This document shows positions 19,625 to 30,509 of a stretch of 57,144 bases of DNA, in pieces. The position numbers and the translations under genes were made by a program. The notes beneath the pieces were generated by a model. It ran no database searches. It was not told the origin of the DNA and saw only the letters and a list, made by a program, of their open reading frames with translations. This DNA is from an uncultured Alphaproteobacteria bacterium (GTDB lineage: Bacteria > Pseudomonadota > Alphaproteobacteria > Methylaequorales > Methylaequoraceae). Within the stretch, counting starts at the first letter, position 1. Every line of letters starts with the position of its first letter. The stretch covers positions 1 to 57,144 of the forward strand of contig CACEXK010000007.1 in the NCBI GenBank assembly GCA_902563505.1, given 5' to 3'.

Positions 19625-20560
19625 ATGTGTATCTTCAAACTAAAAAATCCTAAAATTCTTACTTTTTTTGTGTTTCTCCTGCTTTTAGCCCCAAAAATAG
19701 TGTTTTCAGACGATCATAACAGTTCCATGAATGATCCCTTTGAACAAACTAACAGGACCATTTTTAACTTTAACAATACCCTGGACGATAATTTTTTTAA
19801 GCCAGTAGCCAAGGCTTGGAGGAAAGTACCCGAAATACCAAGAAAACCGATATCAAATTTAGCAACTACCGCAAAAGCTCCAATCAGTCTTGCTAATGCT
19901 GTTCTTCAGCTAAATAGGGAAAGTATTGGTAATATTTTGGCTAAGTTTTTAATCAACATGACCTTTGGTCTAGGTGGGATGGTTGATATGGCTGGAAAAG
20001 AAGAATTTGGAGGAATTCCTACCGTTGAAGAAGATTTTGGACAAACATTAGCAGTCTGGGGAGTGCCTGAAGGACCTTTCGTAATGCTCCCAATTTTTGG
20101 ACCTTCTTCAGTTAGGGACAGTATTGGTCTAGGTGTCGACACAGTAACCAACCCACTTACCTTTGCATATAGAATGAGTAATATTGGCTTAGAGGCAAGG
20201 TTAACTGGTCCTGTTGTTAGAGGTGTTAACACCAGAGAAAAATATTTAGATTATGTTGATGAGTTAAAAGCTGGTTCACTTGACTTTTATGCAACTATGA
20301 GAAGTCTTTATAGACAAAGAAGGCAGAAAGAAATTTCAGGTAATCTTGAGGATGACAAGATGTCATTAAATAATATCCCAATAGATGTATATGATGAGCC
20401 AGATTTAGCTAGTGAAATAGAGACAATTGTTAAGGAAGAGTTATCATCTGAAACAGCCATTAAAACTCCCTTAAATCCTAAAAAAAGAGTTTATAACGGG
20501 ATAATGCCTTCTTCGCTATATCCGGATTTCAACGAATCTCGAGTAAATCTGATCAATTAG
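19625..20560 (+). CDS. mlaA: MlaA/VacJ family phospholipid-transport protein
   Basis: MlaA sits in the outer membrane and removes misplaced phospholipids from the outer leaflet. Family motifs are present: DPFEQTNRTIFNFNNTLDD, VAKAWRKVPEIPRKPISN, NMTFGLGGMVDMAG and EDFGQTLAVWGVPEGPFVMLP (cited in parts). The N-terminus is a hydrophobic signal peptide (about residues 12-28) ending VFS-DD, which looks like a signal peptidase I site; there is no lipobox Cys, although E. coli MlaA is a lipoprotein. A Glu/Asp-rich C-terminal tail of about 70 residues is extra. mlaC follows after 5 bases. Confidence 0.92.
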   Translation: MCIFKLKNPKILTFFVFLLLLAPKIVFSDDHNSSMNDPFEQTNRTIFNFNNTLDDNFFKPVAKAWRKVPEIPRKPISNLATTAKAPISLANAVLQLNRESIGNILAKFLINMTFGLGGMVDMAGKEEFGGIPTVEEDFGQTLAVWGVPEGPFVMLPIFGPSSVRDSIGLGVDTVTNPLTFAYRMSNIGLEARLTGPVVRGVNTREKYLDYVDELKAGSLDFYATMRSLYRQRRQKEISGNLEDDKMSLNNIPIDVYDEPDLASEIETIVKEELSSETAIKTPLNPKKRVYNGIMPSSLYPDFNESRVNLIN

Positions 20561-20565
20561 AATAA

Positions 20566-21168
20566 ATGTTTTTAAAAAGATTTCTACCTCTACTAATAAT
20601 CATAATTTTCCCATTAACTACTTCCTCTGACGAGAATTTATCTAAAAGCAAAGTCTTTCTTGAAAAACTTGGTCAAGAGGTAATAGAAAAAGTATCTAAT
20701 ATCGACATCACTGACAGCGAACGACAAAATAATTTCAAAAAATTATATCTTTCTTCATTCGATAATTATTATATCTCAAAGTTTGTTTTAGGAAGATATT
20801 GGAAAACAATTGATAAACAAGTACAAAAAAAATTTGTTGACAGTTTCAATAATTATATTGTTGCTACTTATGCTCCAAAGTTCAAAGGATGGGAGGGAAC
20901 TTTTAAGGCAGTTGACTCCCAAATAGAAAATAACTATTACAATGTCAAAATGAATGTCATAAACAAAGAGGGACCAAAGATGAAAATGATGTGGAAACTT
21001 TACATTAACAAAAACAATAAATTCAAAATCCTAGATGTAAATCTTGAAGGTGTAAGTATGCTGGTCACTCAAAGAGCTGAGTTTTTATCTGTTATAAAAA
21101 ATCACCCTCAAGGTGTGTTTGGTCTTATAGATGCAATGAATAAAAGAGCATCAGCAGTTGGTTCCTGA
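20566..21168 (+). CDS. mlaC: MlaC/Ttg2D-like periplasmic phospholipid-binding protein
   Basis: MlaC shuttles phospholipid across the periplasm between MlaA and the inner-membrane MlaFEDB transporter. The N-terminus is a signal peptide (hydrophobic about residues 5-17). The mature part has the family pattern FKKLYLSSFDNYYISKFVLGRYWK and KFVDSFNNYIVATYAPKF (cited in parts) and a C-terminal KILDVNLEGVSML. The length of 200 is typical. It follows mlaA by 5 bases, a fusion of the shuttle with its outer-membrane partner; mlaDEF are not in this window. The next gene is convergent (a tRNA). Confidence 0.9.
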   Translation: MFLKRFLPLLIIIIFPLTTSSDENLSKSKVFLEKLGQEVIEKVSNIDITDSERQNNFKKLYLSSFDNYYISKFVLGRYWKTIDKQVQKKFVDSFNNYIVATYAPKFKGWEGTFKAVDSQIENNYYNVKMNVINKEGPKMKMMWKLYINKNNKFKILDVNLEGVSMLVTQRAEFLSVIKNHPQGVFGLIDAMNKRASAVGS

Positions 21169-21204
21169 TCCCATACTCTTTTCCCTCCCCATTCTGAATT
21201 ATTA

Positions 21205-21281
21205 TGGTAGGCCCGGAGGGACTTGAACCCCCGACAACACCGTTATGAGCGGTGCGTTCTAACCAACTGAACTACGGGCCT
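21205..21281 (-). tRNA. tRNA with CAT anticodon (Ile2 or elongator Met)
   Basis: Read on the minus strand, a full cloverleaf forms: 7-bp acceptor AGGCCCG/CGGGCCT, D-stem GTTC/GAAC, anticodon stem CACCG/CGGTG with loop CTCATAA, a 5-bp T-stem with one G-U pair and loop TTCAAGT, discriminator A and an encoded CCA. The anticodon is CAT. The anticodon stem lacks the three G-C pairs and the acceptor mismatch of initiator tRNA, so it is either elongator Met or the Ile2 species in which TilS converts the C to lysidine. Sequence by eye does not decide between them. It lies 14 bases downstream of rpoD on the same strand and could share its transcript. Confidence 0.93.
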
Positions 21282-21295
21282 AATATACCAATAAA

Positions 21296-23260
21296 TTAAT
21301 TATCTAAAAAACTTCTTAATTTTCTTGATCTACTCGGATGTTTCAATTTTCTCAGACCCTTAGCTTCAATTTGTCGAATTCTCTCTCTGGTAACCGAAAA
21401 TTGTTGACCTACTTCTTCCAGGGTGTGATCCGTATTCATTCCTATTCCAAATCTCATTCTAAGAACTCTTTCCTCTCTTGGGGTCAAAGTTGACAATACG
21501 CTTGTAGTTGCTTCTCTTAAATTATTTTGAATAGCGGCATCTAGAGGAAGTTTTATAGCTTTATCTTCAATGAAATCTCCAAGATGACTGTCGTCCTCAT
21601 CACCCACTGGAGTCTCCAAGCTTATAGGTTCTTTTGCAATTTTTAATACTTTTCTTACTTTTTCAAGAGGCATACCAAGCCTAGATGCAAGCTCTTCTGG
21701 TTGAGGCTCTACACCGTTTTCATTGAGAATTTGTCTTGAAACTCTTACAAGCTTGCTTATTGTTTCAATCATATGAACTGGTATTCTAATAGTCCTGGCT
21801 TGGTCTGCTATTGACCTAGTTATAGCTTGTCTAATCCACCAAGTAGCGTAAGTTGAAAATTTATAACCTCTGCGGTACTCAAATTTATCAACAGCTTTCA
21901 TAAGTCCAATATTTCCCTCCTGAATCAAATCTAAAAATTGCAAACCTCTATTAGTATATTTTTTAGCAATCGAAATGACTAATCTAAGGTTAGCCTCAAT
22001 CATCTCTTTTTTTGCTTTTCCAGATTCAACAACTCCTTTATTCATTAAACCAGAAATTTCAACTATTTCATCGGTTGTCATAAGGCAGTCTTTTACTATG
22101 TCTTTAAGTCTATTCGCAATTGAAATTACTGAATCTTTTTTGGCAAAAGAAACCCATTTTTTATTTGTCTTTTTGGAAAGATTCTTTAACCAATTCTTGT
22201 TTAAACTGTTTTTATCAAACTCCTTCAAGAATTCTTCTCTGCTTATTTTTAGATTTTTTGCATTATCATATAATTTTTTTCTACAAATATTAATTTCAAG
22301 ATTGTAGTTTTTATGTTCACCAACAACATCATCAATTCTTAGTTGATTTATAAAAAGATTATGAATGAGTTCGGATATATTGTTTTCGGATTGTTCCATT
22401 TTTTTTGATAACTTTGCATCAATTTTCTTATTAGCAAGTTTAAATTCGATAAACTGTTCACGAATTTTCTTATACTTTTTGAATAGTTTTGAATACTTCT
22501 TTAGATTCTCAATGATAACTGGTTTCAAATTCTCTTCTTTTTCCAGTATTGAAAGGTCTGAAACTTCATTATTATCGTCAGTAGCTTCAGAATTAAAATC
22601 ATTTTCCTCTTCATTTTCCTCTGTATTTTCTTTCTCTGAATCAGAATCATTGTTATCTTCCTCAACTTCATCATCAAATATTCCTTCATCTTTTATTGGA
22701 AGTTCTTCAAAATTTTCTTGTTCTCCATTTATCGATCTAAAAGTTCCATCTAAATCTATAAAATCTCTTAGTTGCCTTGTTTCCTCAATATATTCATCAA
22801 AGAATTTATTTATGCTTTCCATGGAAATAAAGCTTTTTGAGAATGCATCAATTGTATTCTTCTTTCCATTTTCAATTCTTTTAGCAATTTCGATTTCTCC
22901 AATTCTTGATAACAACTCAACATTTCCCATTTCTTTAAGATACATTCTGACTGGATCATCGGTTCTTCCTGTATCCTCATCTTTTTCGGTTATATTTTTA
23001 TGAGCTTCCTGATCTTCTTCTTCAGCTGCATCATCATTTTCATTTTCAAAAATTTGTATATTCAGGCTTTCAACCTTCGAATAGAATTCATCTTTATCCT
23101 CAAACTTTTCATTTTCAAGTGCATTTTCGCACTCATTTCTGAGCAAAAAACCTTGTTTTTTACCTTTGGATATTAGTTTCTTTATTGATTCACCAGATTG
23201 ATCAATAAGAGGCTCTTCGGCGGTATTTTTTTTTTTTCTTCTTCTTTTTGTTTCAGTCAT
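21296..23260 (-). CDS. rpoD: Primary sigma factor RpoD (sigma-70)
   Basis: RpoD directs RNA polymerase to housekeeping promoters. At 654 residues it is full length. Region 1.2 ([22 protein letters not shown], in parts) is followed by a non-conserved insert with a very acidic run around residues 205-245, then regions 2.1-2.4 ([41 protein letters not shown]), region 3 ([13 protein letters not shown]) and region 4.2 ([20 protein letters not shown]). The basic N-terminus (TKRRRKKK) belongs to region 1.1. It lies 47 bases downstream of dnaG, the classic macromolecular-synthesis arrangement without rpsU. Confidence 0.97.
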   Translation of the reverse strand: MTETKRRRKKKNTAEEPLIDQSGESIKKLISKGKKQGFLLRNECENALENEKFEDKDEFYSKVESLNIQIFENENDDAAEEEDQEAHKNITEKDEDTGRTDDPVRMYLKEMGNVELLSRIGEIEIAKRIENGKKNTIDAFSKSFISMESINKFFDEYIEETRQLRDFIDLDGTFRSINGEQENFEELPIKDEGIFDDEVEEDNNDSDSEKENTEENEEENDFNSEATDDNNEVSDLSILEKEENLKPVIIENLKKYSKLFKKYKKIREQFIEFKLANKKIDAKLSKKMEQSENNISELIHNLFINQLRIDDVVGEHKNYNLEINICRKKLYDNAKNLKISREEFLKEFDKNSLNKNWLKNLSKKTNKKWVSFAKKDSVISIANRLKDIVKDCLMTTDEIVEISGLMNKGVVESGKAKKEMIEANLRLVISIAKKYTNRGLQFLDLIQEGNIGLMKAVDKFEYRRGYKFSTYATWWIRQAITRSIADQARTIRIPVHMIETISKLVRVSRQILNENGVEPQPEELASRLGMPLEKVRKVLKIAKEPISLETPVGDEDDSHLGDFIEDKAIKLPLDAAIQNNLREATTSVLSTLTPREERVLRMRFGIGMNTDHTLEEVGQQFSVTRERIRQIEAKGLRKLKHPSRSRKLRSFLDN

Positions 23261-23307
23261 AAAAATCTCAATTCTTTTACTATTTTTAAATGAACAGTTA
23301 ATGAATA

Positions 23308-25068
23308 CTATTCAAGTTGTTTATTTTTGATACTTTTTATTTCTATAAGTATCTCATCATAATGTCTAATTAGCTGATTTTGTTTATCTTTGTTCTTAGT
23401 TGTCAGAATTTTTTCTTTTAAATCTTTTCTTTCTTTTATTAATTCAGGAAGTTTTAAATTATTTAAAATTTGTTTTAAAATTGTATTTTTTTCTTTAAAT
23501 TCTAAACCTTTAAGATGGGTCTTCCTTAACTCTTCAATTTCTTTGAAGAAAACCTCTGAATTTTCATTTAAATCTCTAATTTTCTGCAGATTGAAAATAT
23601 ACTGATTTTGAGATGATATTTCTATAATTCTTTTTTTAATTTTTTCTAACTCATGATTTGTAAGTCTAATTTTAGATATTTCTTCAATAAATTCTTTGAT
23701 TATTTTCGATTCAAAAATCATAAAAACAATTAAAATTTTTTCATTCAAATATTCATCTGCTTTTTCGGTTAATTTTATATTTTTAGAAATTTTGGAACCT
23801 CTATTTATCTGCCATATATATTGATCCTTTCTATTTTTTAAAAATCGGTAATATTCATTGGAAACTATTTTATTTAAAATTTTTGAGGAAAAATTTCTAA
23901 TTTTGTCATCCAATAAAGCAAGAAACTCTGGAGTATTTTCTTTAATTGATTCAACAATTATTTCCCAGATTAGTTCTGAAAGATCCATTGATTTTTTTTT
24001 TAAATCATAGAAATCTTCTTGAGTAGAATTAATAAAAAAACTATCTGGGTCTTCTCCTATAGGAAGATTAATAAATTTTATAGATTTTCCTGGAGCTAAG
24101 AACTCTAGCATTTTTACTGCAATGTTCTGGGCTGATTTTTTTCCTGCCATGTCACCATCAAAACAAACAAATGGTGTATTACTCAAGTTCCATATTTTGA
24201 ATATTTGATTCTTTGATAATGTTGTTCCTAAGGTAGAAACTGCAGTTTTAATACCATTTTTATATAGAGAAATTACATCCATATATCCTTCCACAAGGAT
24301 GACTTCTTTATTTTTTCTAATTAAATCCATATTTTGCTTCAGACCATACAAAATATTACTTTTCTTAAATATTTCACTTTCTTGAGAATTTATATACTTT
24401 ATTTTTGGGTTTTTAATTAATGATCGAGCCCCAAAACCCACAATTCTATCGTTAAAACTATAGATTGGAAAAATTATTCTTTCTTTAAATCTCCCAAAAA
24501 ATTTATTATCTTTGTTCCTTATAAGAAGGTCAGAGTTTTTAATTTCATCATCAGAAAATCCTTCTTTTCTTAAATGCTCTATTACATATTTATCATTTGG
24601 ACAAAACCCAAGATCAAATTTTTCAACGATTTCCAAACTCCCGATTCTTGACTCTAGATATTTAAGTGCAGATTTATTATTTTTAAGACAATTTTGAAAA
24701 AAATCACTGGTAATTTTTAAAAGATCATATTTTTTTAGGTCTTTTGAATTTTCTCTAAAGTCCTGAGATGATATATTTATACCGGCATAATCAGCAATAT
24801 ATTTTATAGACTCTTGAAACGAAAAGTTCTTATATTTTGATAAAAAACTTATTGCATTTCCTCCCACTTTACATCCAAAACAGTAAAAAAGTCCTTTTTC
24901 ATTATTAACATTAAATGATGGAGTTTTTTCATTATGAAATGGGCATTTGCCAATAAAAGAATTACCTCTTGGTTGAAGAGTAACAAATTGAGAAATTAAA
25001 TCAGAGAGATTTGATTTATTATTAAATTCATTCAAAATTTCATCTACTGAAAATTTCTTTTTATTCAT
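23308..25068 (-). CDS. dnaG: DNA primase DnaG
   Basis: DnaG makes RNA primers for replication. The N-terminal zinc-binding domain has Cys42, His45, Cys63 and Cys66 ([17 protein letters not shown]). The RNA polymerase core contains [10 protein letters not shown] and the Toprim metal motif [12 protein letters not shown]. The C-terminal third (DnaB-interacting region) is poorly conserved and rich in Lys/Glu/Ile. The total length of 586 fits. The start overlaps the yqeY end by 4 bases, so yqeY-dnaG-rpoD forms one operon. Confidence 0.96.
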   Translation of the reverse strand: MNKKKFSVDEILNEFNNKSNLSDLISQFVTLQPRGNSFIGKCPFHNEKTPSFNVNNEKGLFYCFGCKVGGNAISFLSKYKNFSFQESIKYIADYAGINISSQDFRENSKDLKKYDLLKITSDFFQNCLKNNKSALKYLESRIGSLEIVEKFDLGFCPNDKYVIEHLRKEGFSDDEIKNSDLLIRNKDNKFFGRFKERIIFPIYSFNDRIVGFGARSLIKNPKIKYINSQESEIFKKSNILYGLKQNMDLIRKNKEVILVEGYMDVISLYKNGIKTAVSTLGTTLSKNQIFKIWNLSNTPFVCFDGDMAGKKSAQNIAVKMLEFLAPGKSIKFINLPIGEDPDSFFINSTQEDFYDLKKKSMDLSELIWEIIVESIKENTPEFLALLDDKIRNFSSKILNKIVSNEYYRFLKNRKDQYIWQINRGSKISKNIKLTEKADEYLNEKILIVFMIFESKIIKEFIEEISKIRLTNHELEKIKKRIIEISSQNQYIFNLQKIRDLNENSEVFFKEIEELRKTHLKGLEFKEKNTILKQILNNLKLPELIKERKDLKEKILTTKNKDKQNQLIRHYDEILIEIKSIKNKQLE

Positions 25069-25526
25069 TGAAGGTTTTTTTTCGCCAAATCAGCAACTTC
25101 TTTCATGTCAATCTGGCCAGGGTATTTCTCTTTCAAAAAATTTATCAATTTTCCTAAATCTTTGATTGATTTACATTCTAACTCATCAATAGATTTTTTA
25201 ATCAGGTTTTGCAATTCAGAGTCTTTGATTTGATGTGGAAGAAATGAATTTATTATTTGTATTTCTTTTTCTTCTCTCTCTTTTAAATCTTTTCTTCCAG
25301 CTTGATCATATATTTTTACACTTTCCTTTCTTTGTTTAATCATATTGAGTAACAGATTAAGAATATCTTCGTCAGAAATTAGTTCACCTTTCTTTTCTCC
25401 TCTAAATTGAATATCGTGGTCTTTAATTGCGGCCATTACCAAGCGAAGAGTCGATGTTGCAATTTCATCTCTACTCTTTAAGTTTTTATCGAGGCTTACT
25501 TTTATATTTTCTCTTAAAGAAATCAT
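25065..25526 (-). CDS. yqeY: GatB/YqeY-family protein
   Basis: This 153-residue protein belongs to the YqeY family, which resembles the C-terminal tRNA-binding tail of GatB. It commonly precedes dnaG/rpoD in alphaproteobacteria. Recognisable stretches are TSTLRLVMAAIKDHDIQ, ILNLLLNMIKQRKESVKIY and DLGKLINFLKEKYPGQIDM. I placed the start at the ATG at 25526 (MISLRENIK), which matches the family N-terminus, instead of an upstream ATG adding 13 hydrophobic residues. Its biochemical role is not established; a link to tRNA handling is inference. Confidence 0.88.
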   Translation of the reverse strand: MISLRENIKVSLDKNLKSRDEIATSTLRLVMAAIKDHDIQFRGEKKGELISDEDILNLLLNMIKQRKESVKIYDQAGRKDLKEREEKEIQIINSFLPHQIKDSELQNLIKKSIDELECKSIKDLGKLINFLKEKYPGQIDMKEVADLAKKNLQ

Positions 25527-25629
25527 AAGATATTTATCAATATATAAGAAAATTGTAAAAATCAAGAAAACTATTAAATTTAATTATGAACTAGTGGAAT
25601 TTTTTAAATCCAAGTATATTATTCCTCAA
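25527..25629. promoter_or_regulatory. Divergent promoter gap between yqeY and carA
   Basis: About 100 AT-rich bases separate the yqeY-dnaG-rpoD operon (minus) from carA-carB-greA-trxB (plus), so promoters for both must lie here or just inside the alternative longer starts. I could not pick out a convincing -35/-10 pair or an attenuator hairpin for pyrimidine control. Confidence 0.35.
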
Positions 25630-26775
25630 ATGAAAAAATCAATCAAAACCAACGCTAATGATTGTCTTCTTCTACTAGATAATGGTGAATCATTTCTTGG
25701 AAAAGGTTATGGATATAAAGGTGATTATCTGGGAGAAATTTGTTTTAATACTTCAATTACAGGATATCAAGAAATTCTCACTGATCCTTCTTATTTCAAA
25801 CAAATAATTAACTTTACATTTCCTCATATAGGTATAGTTGGATCAAACAAATTTGATTATGAAAGTGAAAAAATTTTTGCGTCTGCATGCATAATTAATA
25901 ATGATATAACACCCTCATCAAACTTTAGATCAGAAATAGATTTCGAAAAATGGCTTTTTTTAAATAAAAAAGCATGCATAACAGGAGTTGACACAAGAGT
26001 GTTAACTAAAAATATTAGGAAAGGTGGATCTTTAAACTGTCTGATACATTTCCCAGGAAAAGAAATTAAAAAAACTAGTTTATTAAAAAAAAAACTTAAC
26101 AACCTTCCTAAAATGAAAGATCTTGATCTCGCATCAGAAGTAACAACTAAAGTAGTATACCAATGGAAAAATAAAAAAAAAAAAATCATAAACCCATCTA
26201 TGATCAATTCAAAATTCATTGCTGTGATAGATTTTGGTATTAAAAATAATATTTTAAATATTCTTGAATCTAATGGATTCAATTTATTAGTTTTTCCTTG
26301 TAATTATTCAATGAAAAAAATCATTTCCATGAATCCTCTGGGAGTTTTTTTATCCAATGGCCCTGGCGACCCTAAAGCTACATTTCAAAAATTGAAAACA
26401 GAACTTGAATTACTCAAAAATCTTAAATCACCAATTTTTGGTATTTGTCTTGGTCATCAAATACTATCCCTGCTATTTGGTGCATCTACAATAAAAATGC
26501 ATCACGGACATAGAGGAGCAAATCATCCTGTTAAAAACCATCAAACTGGCGCAGTTGAAATAACTGTGCAGAATCATGGTTTCGTGGTTTCAAAATCAAA
26601 ATTACCAAAAAATGTAGAAATAACTCACTCATCTCTTTTTGACAAAACAATTGCTGGTATCAAAATTAAAAACAAGCCTTTTTTTTCTGTTCAGTATCAT
26701 CCAGAATCCTCTCCAGGTCCTCAAGATAGTAGATATTTATTTAATCAATTTGCGAGTCTTATTAAAAATGCCTAA
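25630..26775 (+). CDS. carA: Carbamoyl-phosphate synthase small subunit
   Basis: CarA is the glutaminase subunit that supplies ammonia to CarB for carbamoyl phosphate, feeding arginine and pyrimidine synthesis. The N-terminal domain has [20 protein letters not shown]. The class I amidotransferase domain has FLSNGPGDP, the catalytic Cys273 in FGICLGHQ, and HPESSPGP for the His/Glu pair. I chose the ATG at 25630 (381 residues), which matches the family N-terminus; a GTG at 25594 would add 12 residues. carB starts within the last 8 bases. Confidence 0.95.
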   Translation: MKKSIKTNANDCLLLLDNGESFLGKGYGYKGDYLGEICFNTSITGYQEILTDPSYFKQIINFTFPHIGIVGSNKFDYESEKIFASACIINNDITPSSNFRSEIDFEKWLFLNKKACITGVDTRVLTKNIRKGGSLNCLIHFPGKEIKKTSLLKKKLNNLPKMKDLDLASEVTTKVVYQWKNKKKKIINPSMINSKFIAVIDFGIKNNILNILESNGFNLLVFPCNYSMKKIISMNPLGVFLSNGPGDPKATFQKLKTELELLKNLKSPIFGICLGHQILSLLFGASTIKMHHGHRGANHPVKNHQTGAVEITVQNHGFVVSKSKLPKNVEITHSSLFDKTIAGIKIKNKPFFSVQYHPESSPGPQDSRYLFNQFASLIKNA

Positions 26776-29700
26776 AAGAAAAGATATTAAAAAAATAATG
26801 ATTATAGGAGCAGGTCCAATAGTAATTGGCCAAGCTTGTGAATTTGATTATTCTGGAGCTCAAGCATGTAAAGCTCTGAAAGAAGAGGGATATAAAGTTA
26901 TTCTTGTAAACTCTAACCCAGCAACAATTATGACTGATCCTAACCTCGCTGATAAAACATATATAGAACCATTAAATACATTCTTCTTAGAGAAAATTAT
27001 AAGCAATGAAAAACCTGATGCTCTTCTTTCAACAATGGGGGGGCAAACAGCTTTAAATCTCTCAATTGAACTTAGAAAAAAAAATATTTTATCCAAGTAT
27101 AATGTTGAATTAATTGGGGCCACAAAAGATGTGATTGAAAAAGCCGAAAATAGAGAACTTTTCAAGAAATCAATGACAAAAATTGGCTTGGACACACCGA
27201 AAGGTTTTGTTGTAAATAGTCTTGATAAAGCTAAAAAATATTTGGAAAAATTAAGTTACCCAATCATAATTAGACCCTCTTTTACATTAGGTGGATCTGG
27301 CGGAGGAACAGCTAAAAATACTAAAGAATTCTTAAAGATTGTAAAAAAAGGAATCGATTTATCCCCAATCGGGGAGGTACTTATTGAAGAATCATTGGAA
27401 GGTTGGAAAGAGTATGAGATGGAGGTGATAAGAGATAATAAAGATAATTGTATTATAATTTGCTCGATTGAAAATATTGACCCAATGGGAATCCATACTG
27501 GTGATTCAATCACAGTTGCCCCATCATTAACTCTAACTGACAAAGAATACCAAAAAATGAGAAACTTTTCTATTAAGGTAATAAGAGAAATAGGAGTTGA
27601 AACAGGGGGAGCTAATGTTCAATTCGCTGTAAATCCTAAAAATGGAAGAATGGTAGTTATTGAAATGAACCCAAGAGTTTCAAGATCTTCAGCATTAGCA
27701 TCGAAGGCAACTGGATTTCCAATAGCAAGAATAGCAGCAAAACTTGCAATTGGTTATTCTCTCGACGAATTGAAAAATGACATAACAAAAACTACTCCGG
27801 CATCATTCGAACCCACAATAGACTATATTGTAACTAAGATACCAAGATTTACTTTTGAAAAATTTAGTGACACAGAGGAAAAGTTGGGAACTGCGATGAA
27901 ATCTATTGGTGAATGTATGGCAATTGGGAGAAACTTTAAAGAGTCTTTTCAAAAAGCTATTAGAAGTCTTGAAATAGGTTTGTGTGGATTGGATTCAAAT
28001 ATAAAAATACAAGAAAAAAGTGTGAAACAGTTGGAAGTTCTCCTAGAAAAAAATGTACCTAACAAGTTTATAATTATTGCAGAGAGTTTGAGAAAAAAAA
28101 TTCCAATTGAAAAAATCATTTCAAAGACAAGGTTTGATCCTTGGTTTATTAGACAAATCGCAGAGCTTATAATAACCGAAGATTCCATTAAAAAAGGAAA
28201 GGTTGACCTGGCATTATACCTTAAAGCAAAAGGTGAAGGTTTCTCAGATGAAAAAATTATCCAACTTAATAAAAACTCAGCAACTATTATAAAGCAATTA
28301 AAACAAAAACATAAAATATCACCCTCCTTCCGAAACATCGACACTTGTTCAGGAGAATTTGAGTCAAAAACCCCATACATGTATTCTTCTTGGACCTCAA
28401 ATTTCCATAATTCTAACTTTGAAGAGGAAACAAAAGTTACTAATAAAAAAAAAGTCATCATTATTGGGGGGGGGGGCCGAACAGAATCGGTCAAGGTATT
28501 GAGTTTGACTATTGTTGCGTTCATTCCTCTTTTGCCATAAAAGAATTAAATATTGAATCAATAATGGTCAACTGTAATCCAGAAACTGTATCCACCGATT
28601 TTGATATTTCTAATAGACTTTATTTTGAACCTTTAGATATTGAGTCGGTGGCAGAAATATGTTGTGCTGAAAATAAAAATGGAAAATTGCTTGGTGTTAT
28701 TGTTCAATTAGGTGGACAAACACCTCTAAAATTAGCTGAAAAATTATTTAAAAAAAAAATAAATATTCTTGGCACTTCATTTAGTTCTATAGATTTATGC
28801 GAAGACAGAGATAGATTTAATAGATTTTTAAAATCTTTGAAAATACTCCAACCTAAAAGTGATATTGTTTCAGATCTTAAACAAGCAAAAGCTGCAATTA
28901 AGAAAATTCAATTTCCAATTGTTATCAGACCATCATATGTATTGGGCGGAAGGGCCATGAGAATTATAAATAATGATTTAGAGTTAGAAAACTATTTCAA
29001 ATCCACATTTATAATAAACAATAAATCAATACTTATCGATGAATTTCTTCTTGAGGCGAAAGAAATTGATGTCGATGCTCTGTGCGATGGAAAAAATGTT
29101 TTTATTGCTGGAATTTTAGAACATATCGAGGAAGCTGGCGTGCATTCTGGAGATTCAGCATGTTCGATTCCTCCGCAAACCATTCCGAGAGAAATATTAA
29201 ATGAAATTAAGAACCTAACAACATTAATTGCAAAAAAATTAAAAATTATTGGATTTTTGAACATCCAGTTTGCTTTAAAAGATGAAAAATTATATGTCTT
29301 AGAAGTAAATCCAAGGGCAAGTAGGACTGTTCCATTCATAAGCAAAGCTATTGGATTACCACTTGCTAATATAGCTACAAAAGTAATGCTAGGAAAAAGG
29401 TTAACTGAATTCAATCTAATAAAAAAAAATAACAAAAGTGTTTTTGTAAAAGAATCCGTTTTTCCTTTTGATAGATTTCCTGGAGAAGATATAATTTTGG
29501 GTCCTGAAATGAAATCTACAGGAGAAGTAATGGGAATTGAAAATAATTTTCCAATGGCATACCTTAAATCACAAATTGCAGCAGGTAATAATTTGCCGAC
29601 AAAAGGTTCGGTTTTCATATCCGTTAGAGATCAGGATAAAGAAAATATAATTTTACTTTCACAGGTTTTGAAAAAAATTAATTTCAATATATACGCAACT

Positions 29701-30000
29701 AAAGGTACAGCAGAAGTTCTTGAAAAGTTCTGTATTGCAGTAAAAATTGTCAATAAAGTTAATGAAGGAAGTCCTCATATTGTTGATCTTATTGAAAAAA
29801 ATAGGATACAATTAATTATTAATACAACTAGCGGAGCAAAATCTATTGCAGATAGCTTTTCGATAAGACGGACTGCTATAAGAAATAAAGTTCCGTATTT
29901 CACAACTATTTCTGCTGCTAAAGTTGCAATTACAGGTCTTAATTTTTGGAATACTAAAGATCTTAAAATAAAACCAATTCAAGAGTTGTATAAATCATAG
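26768..30000 (+). CDS. carB: Carbamoyl-phosphate synthase large subunit, frameshifted at an 11-G run
   Basis: CarB makes carbamoyl phosphate from bicarbonate, ATP and ammonia. Both ATP-grasp halves are present: the first with [20 protein letters not shown] and [12 protein letters not shown], the second with [25 protein letters not shown] and [12 protein letters not shown], plus the MGS-like regulatory domain at the end ([16 protein letters not shown]). The two halves lie in different frames. At 28466-28476 there are 11 G; with 9 G the protein reads continuously through [16 protein letters not shown], the invariant linker sequence, giving 1,076 residues, close to E. coli (1,073). The start is the ATG at 26768, overlapping carA. 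The break is likely a sequencing or assembly error, because the gene is otherwise intact and its partner is present. Confidence 0.93.
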
Positions 30001-30032
30001 AATAAATTTTTTTATTTATTATAATTAGATGT

Positions 30033-30509
30033 ATGAGTGAAAAAATTCCGATGACAAAAGATGGGCTTGAAAAATTAAAGTCTGAACTTGAAAATCTAAA
30101 GAATATTGAGAGGCCTGAGATCATCAAGGCTATTGCTGAGGCAAGAGAACATGGTGATTTGTCTGAAAATGCTGAATATCATGCAGCACGAGAAAAACAG
30201 AGTTTCATTGAAGGTAAAATTACAGAATTAGAAAATAAAATAGGAAGGGCAGAAGTTATTGATACATCTTCGCTTGATAATTCACGCGTGACTTTTGGTG
30301 CAACTGTTGAGGTAACTGATTTATCTAATAATCAAAAAAAAACCTATAGAATAGTTGGAACAGATGAAGCTGATATTGAAAAAAACCTAATTTCAATTTC
30401 TGCACCTTTATGCAAAGCACTTATCAACAAAGCCATAGATGATGTAGTTGAGGTGAGTACACCCAATGGAATCAAAGAATACCAGATTAATTCTATAAGT
30501 TTTTCATGA
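30033..30509 (+). CDS. greA: Transcription elongation factor GreA
   Basis: GreA rescues backtracked RNA polymerase by stimulating transcript cleavage. The N-terminal coiled coil (residues 1-75) has the signature [20 protein letters not shown], whose acidic tip acts at the polymerase active site. The C-terminal FKBP-like domain begins around residue 85 ([10 protein letters not shown]). The length of 158 is standard. It lies 32 bases after carB and its end overlaps trxB by 4 bases. Confidence 0.97.
   Translation: MSEKIPMTKDGLEKLKSELENLKNIERPEIIKAIAEAREHGDLSENAEYHAAREKQSFIEGKITELENKIGRAEVIDTSSLDNSRVTFGATVEVTDLSNNQKKTYRIVGTDEADIEKNLISISAPLCKALINKAIDDVVEVSTPNGIKEYQINSISFS

Noticed and set aside
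22365-23003. A 212-codon Ser/Phe-rich open frame on the plus strand opposite rpoD
   Set aside because: It is the antisense of the acidic Glu/Asp/Asn region of RpoD; the Ser-rich composition follows from that.
28466-28476. Phase-variation switch at the G11 run as the primary explanation
   Set aside because: The target is a core metabolic enzyme, not a surface or defence gene, and three other genes in the window show similar error-like homopolymer changes.
27949-28524. A 191-codon minus-strand frame opposite carB
   Set aside because: It lies entirely over conserved CarB sequence, has no known domain and no spaced ribosome binding site.
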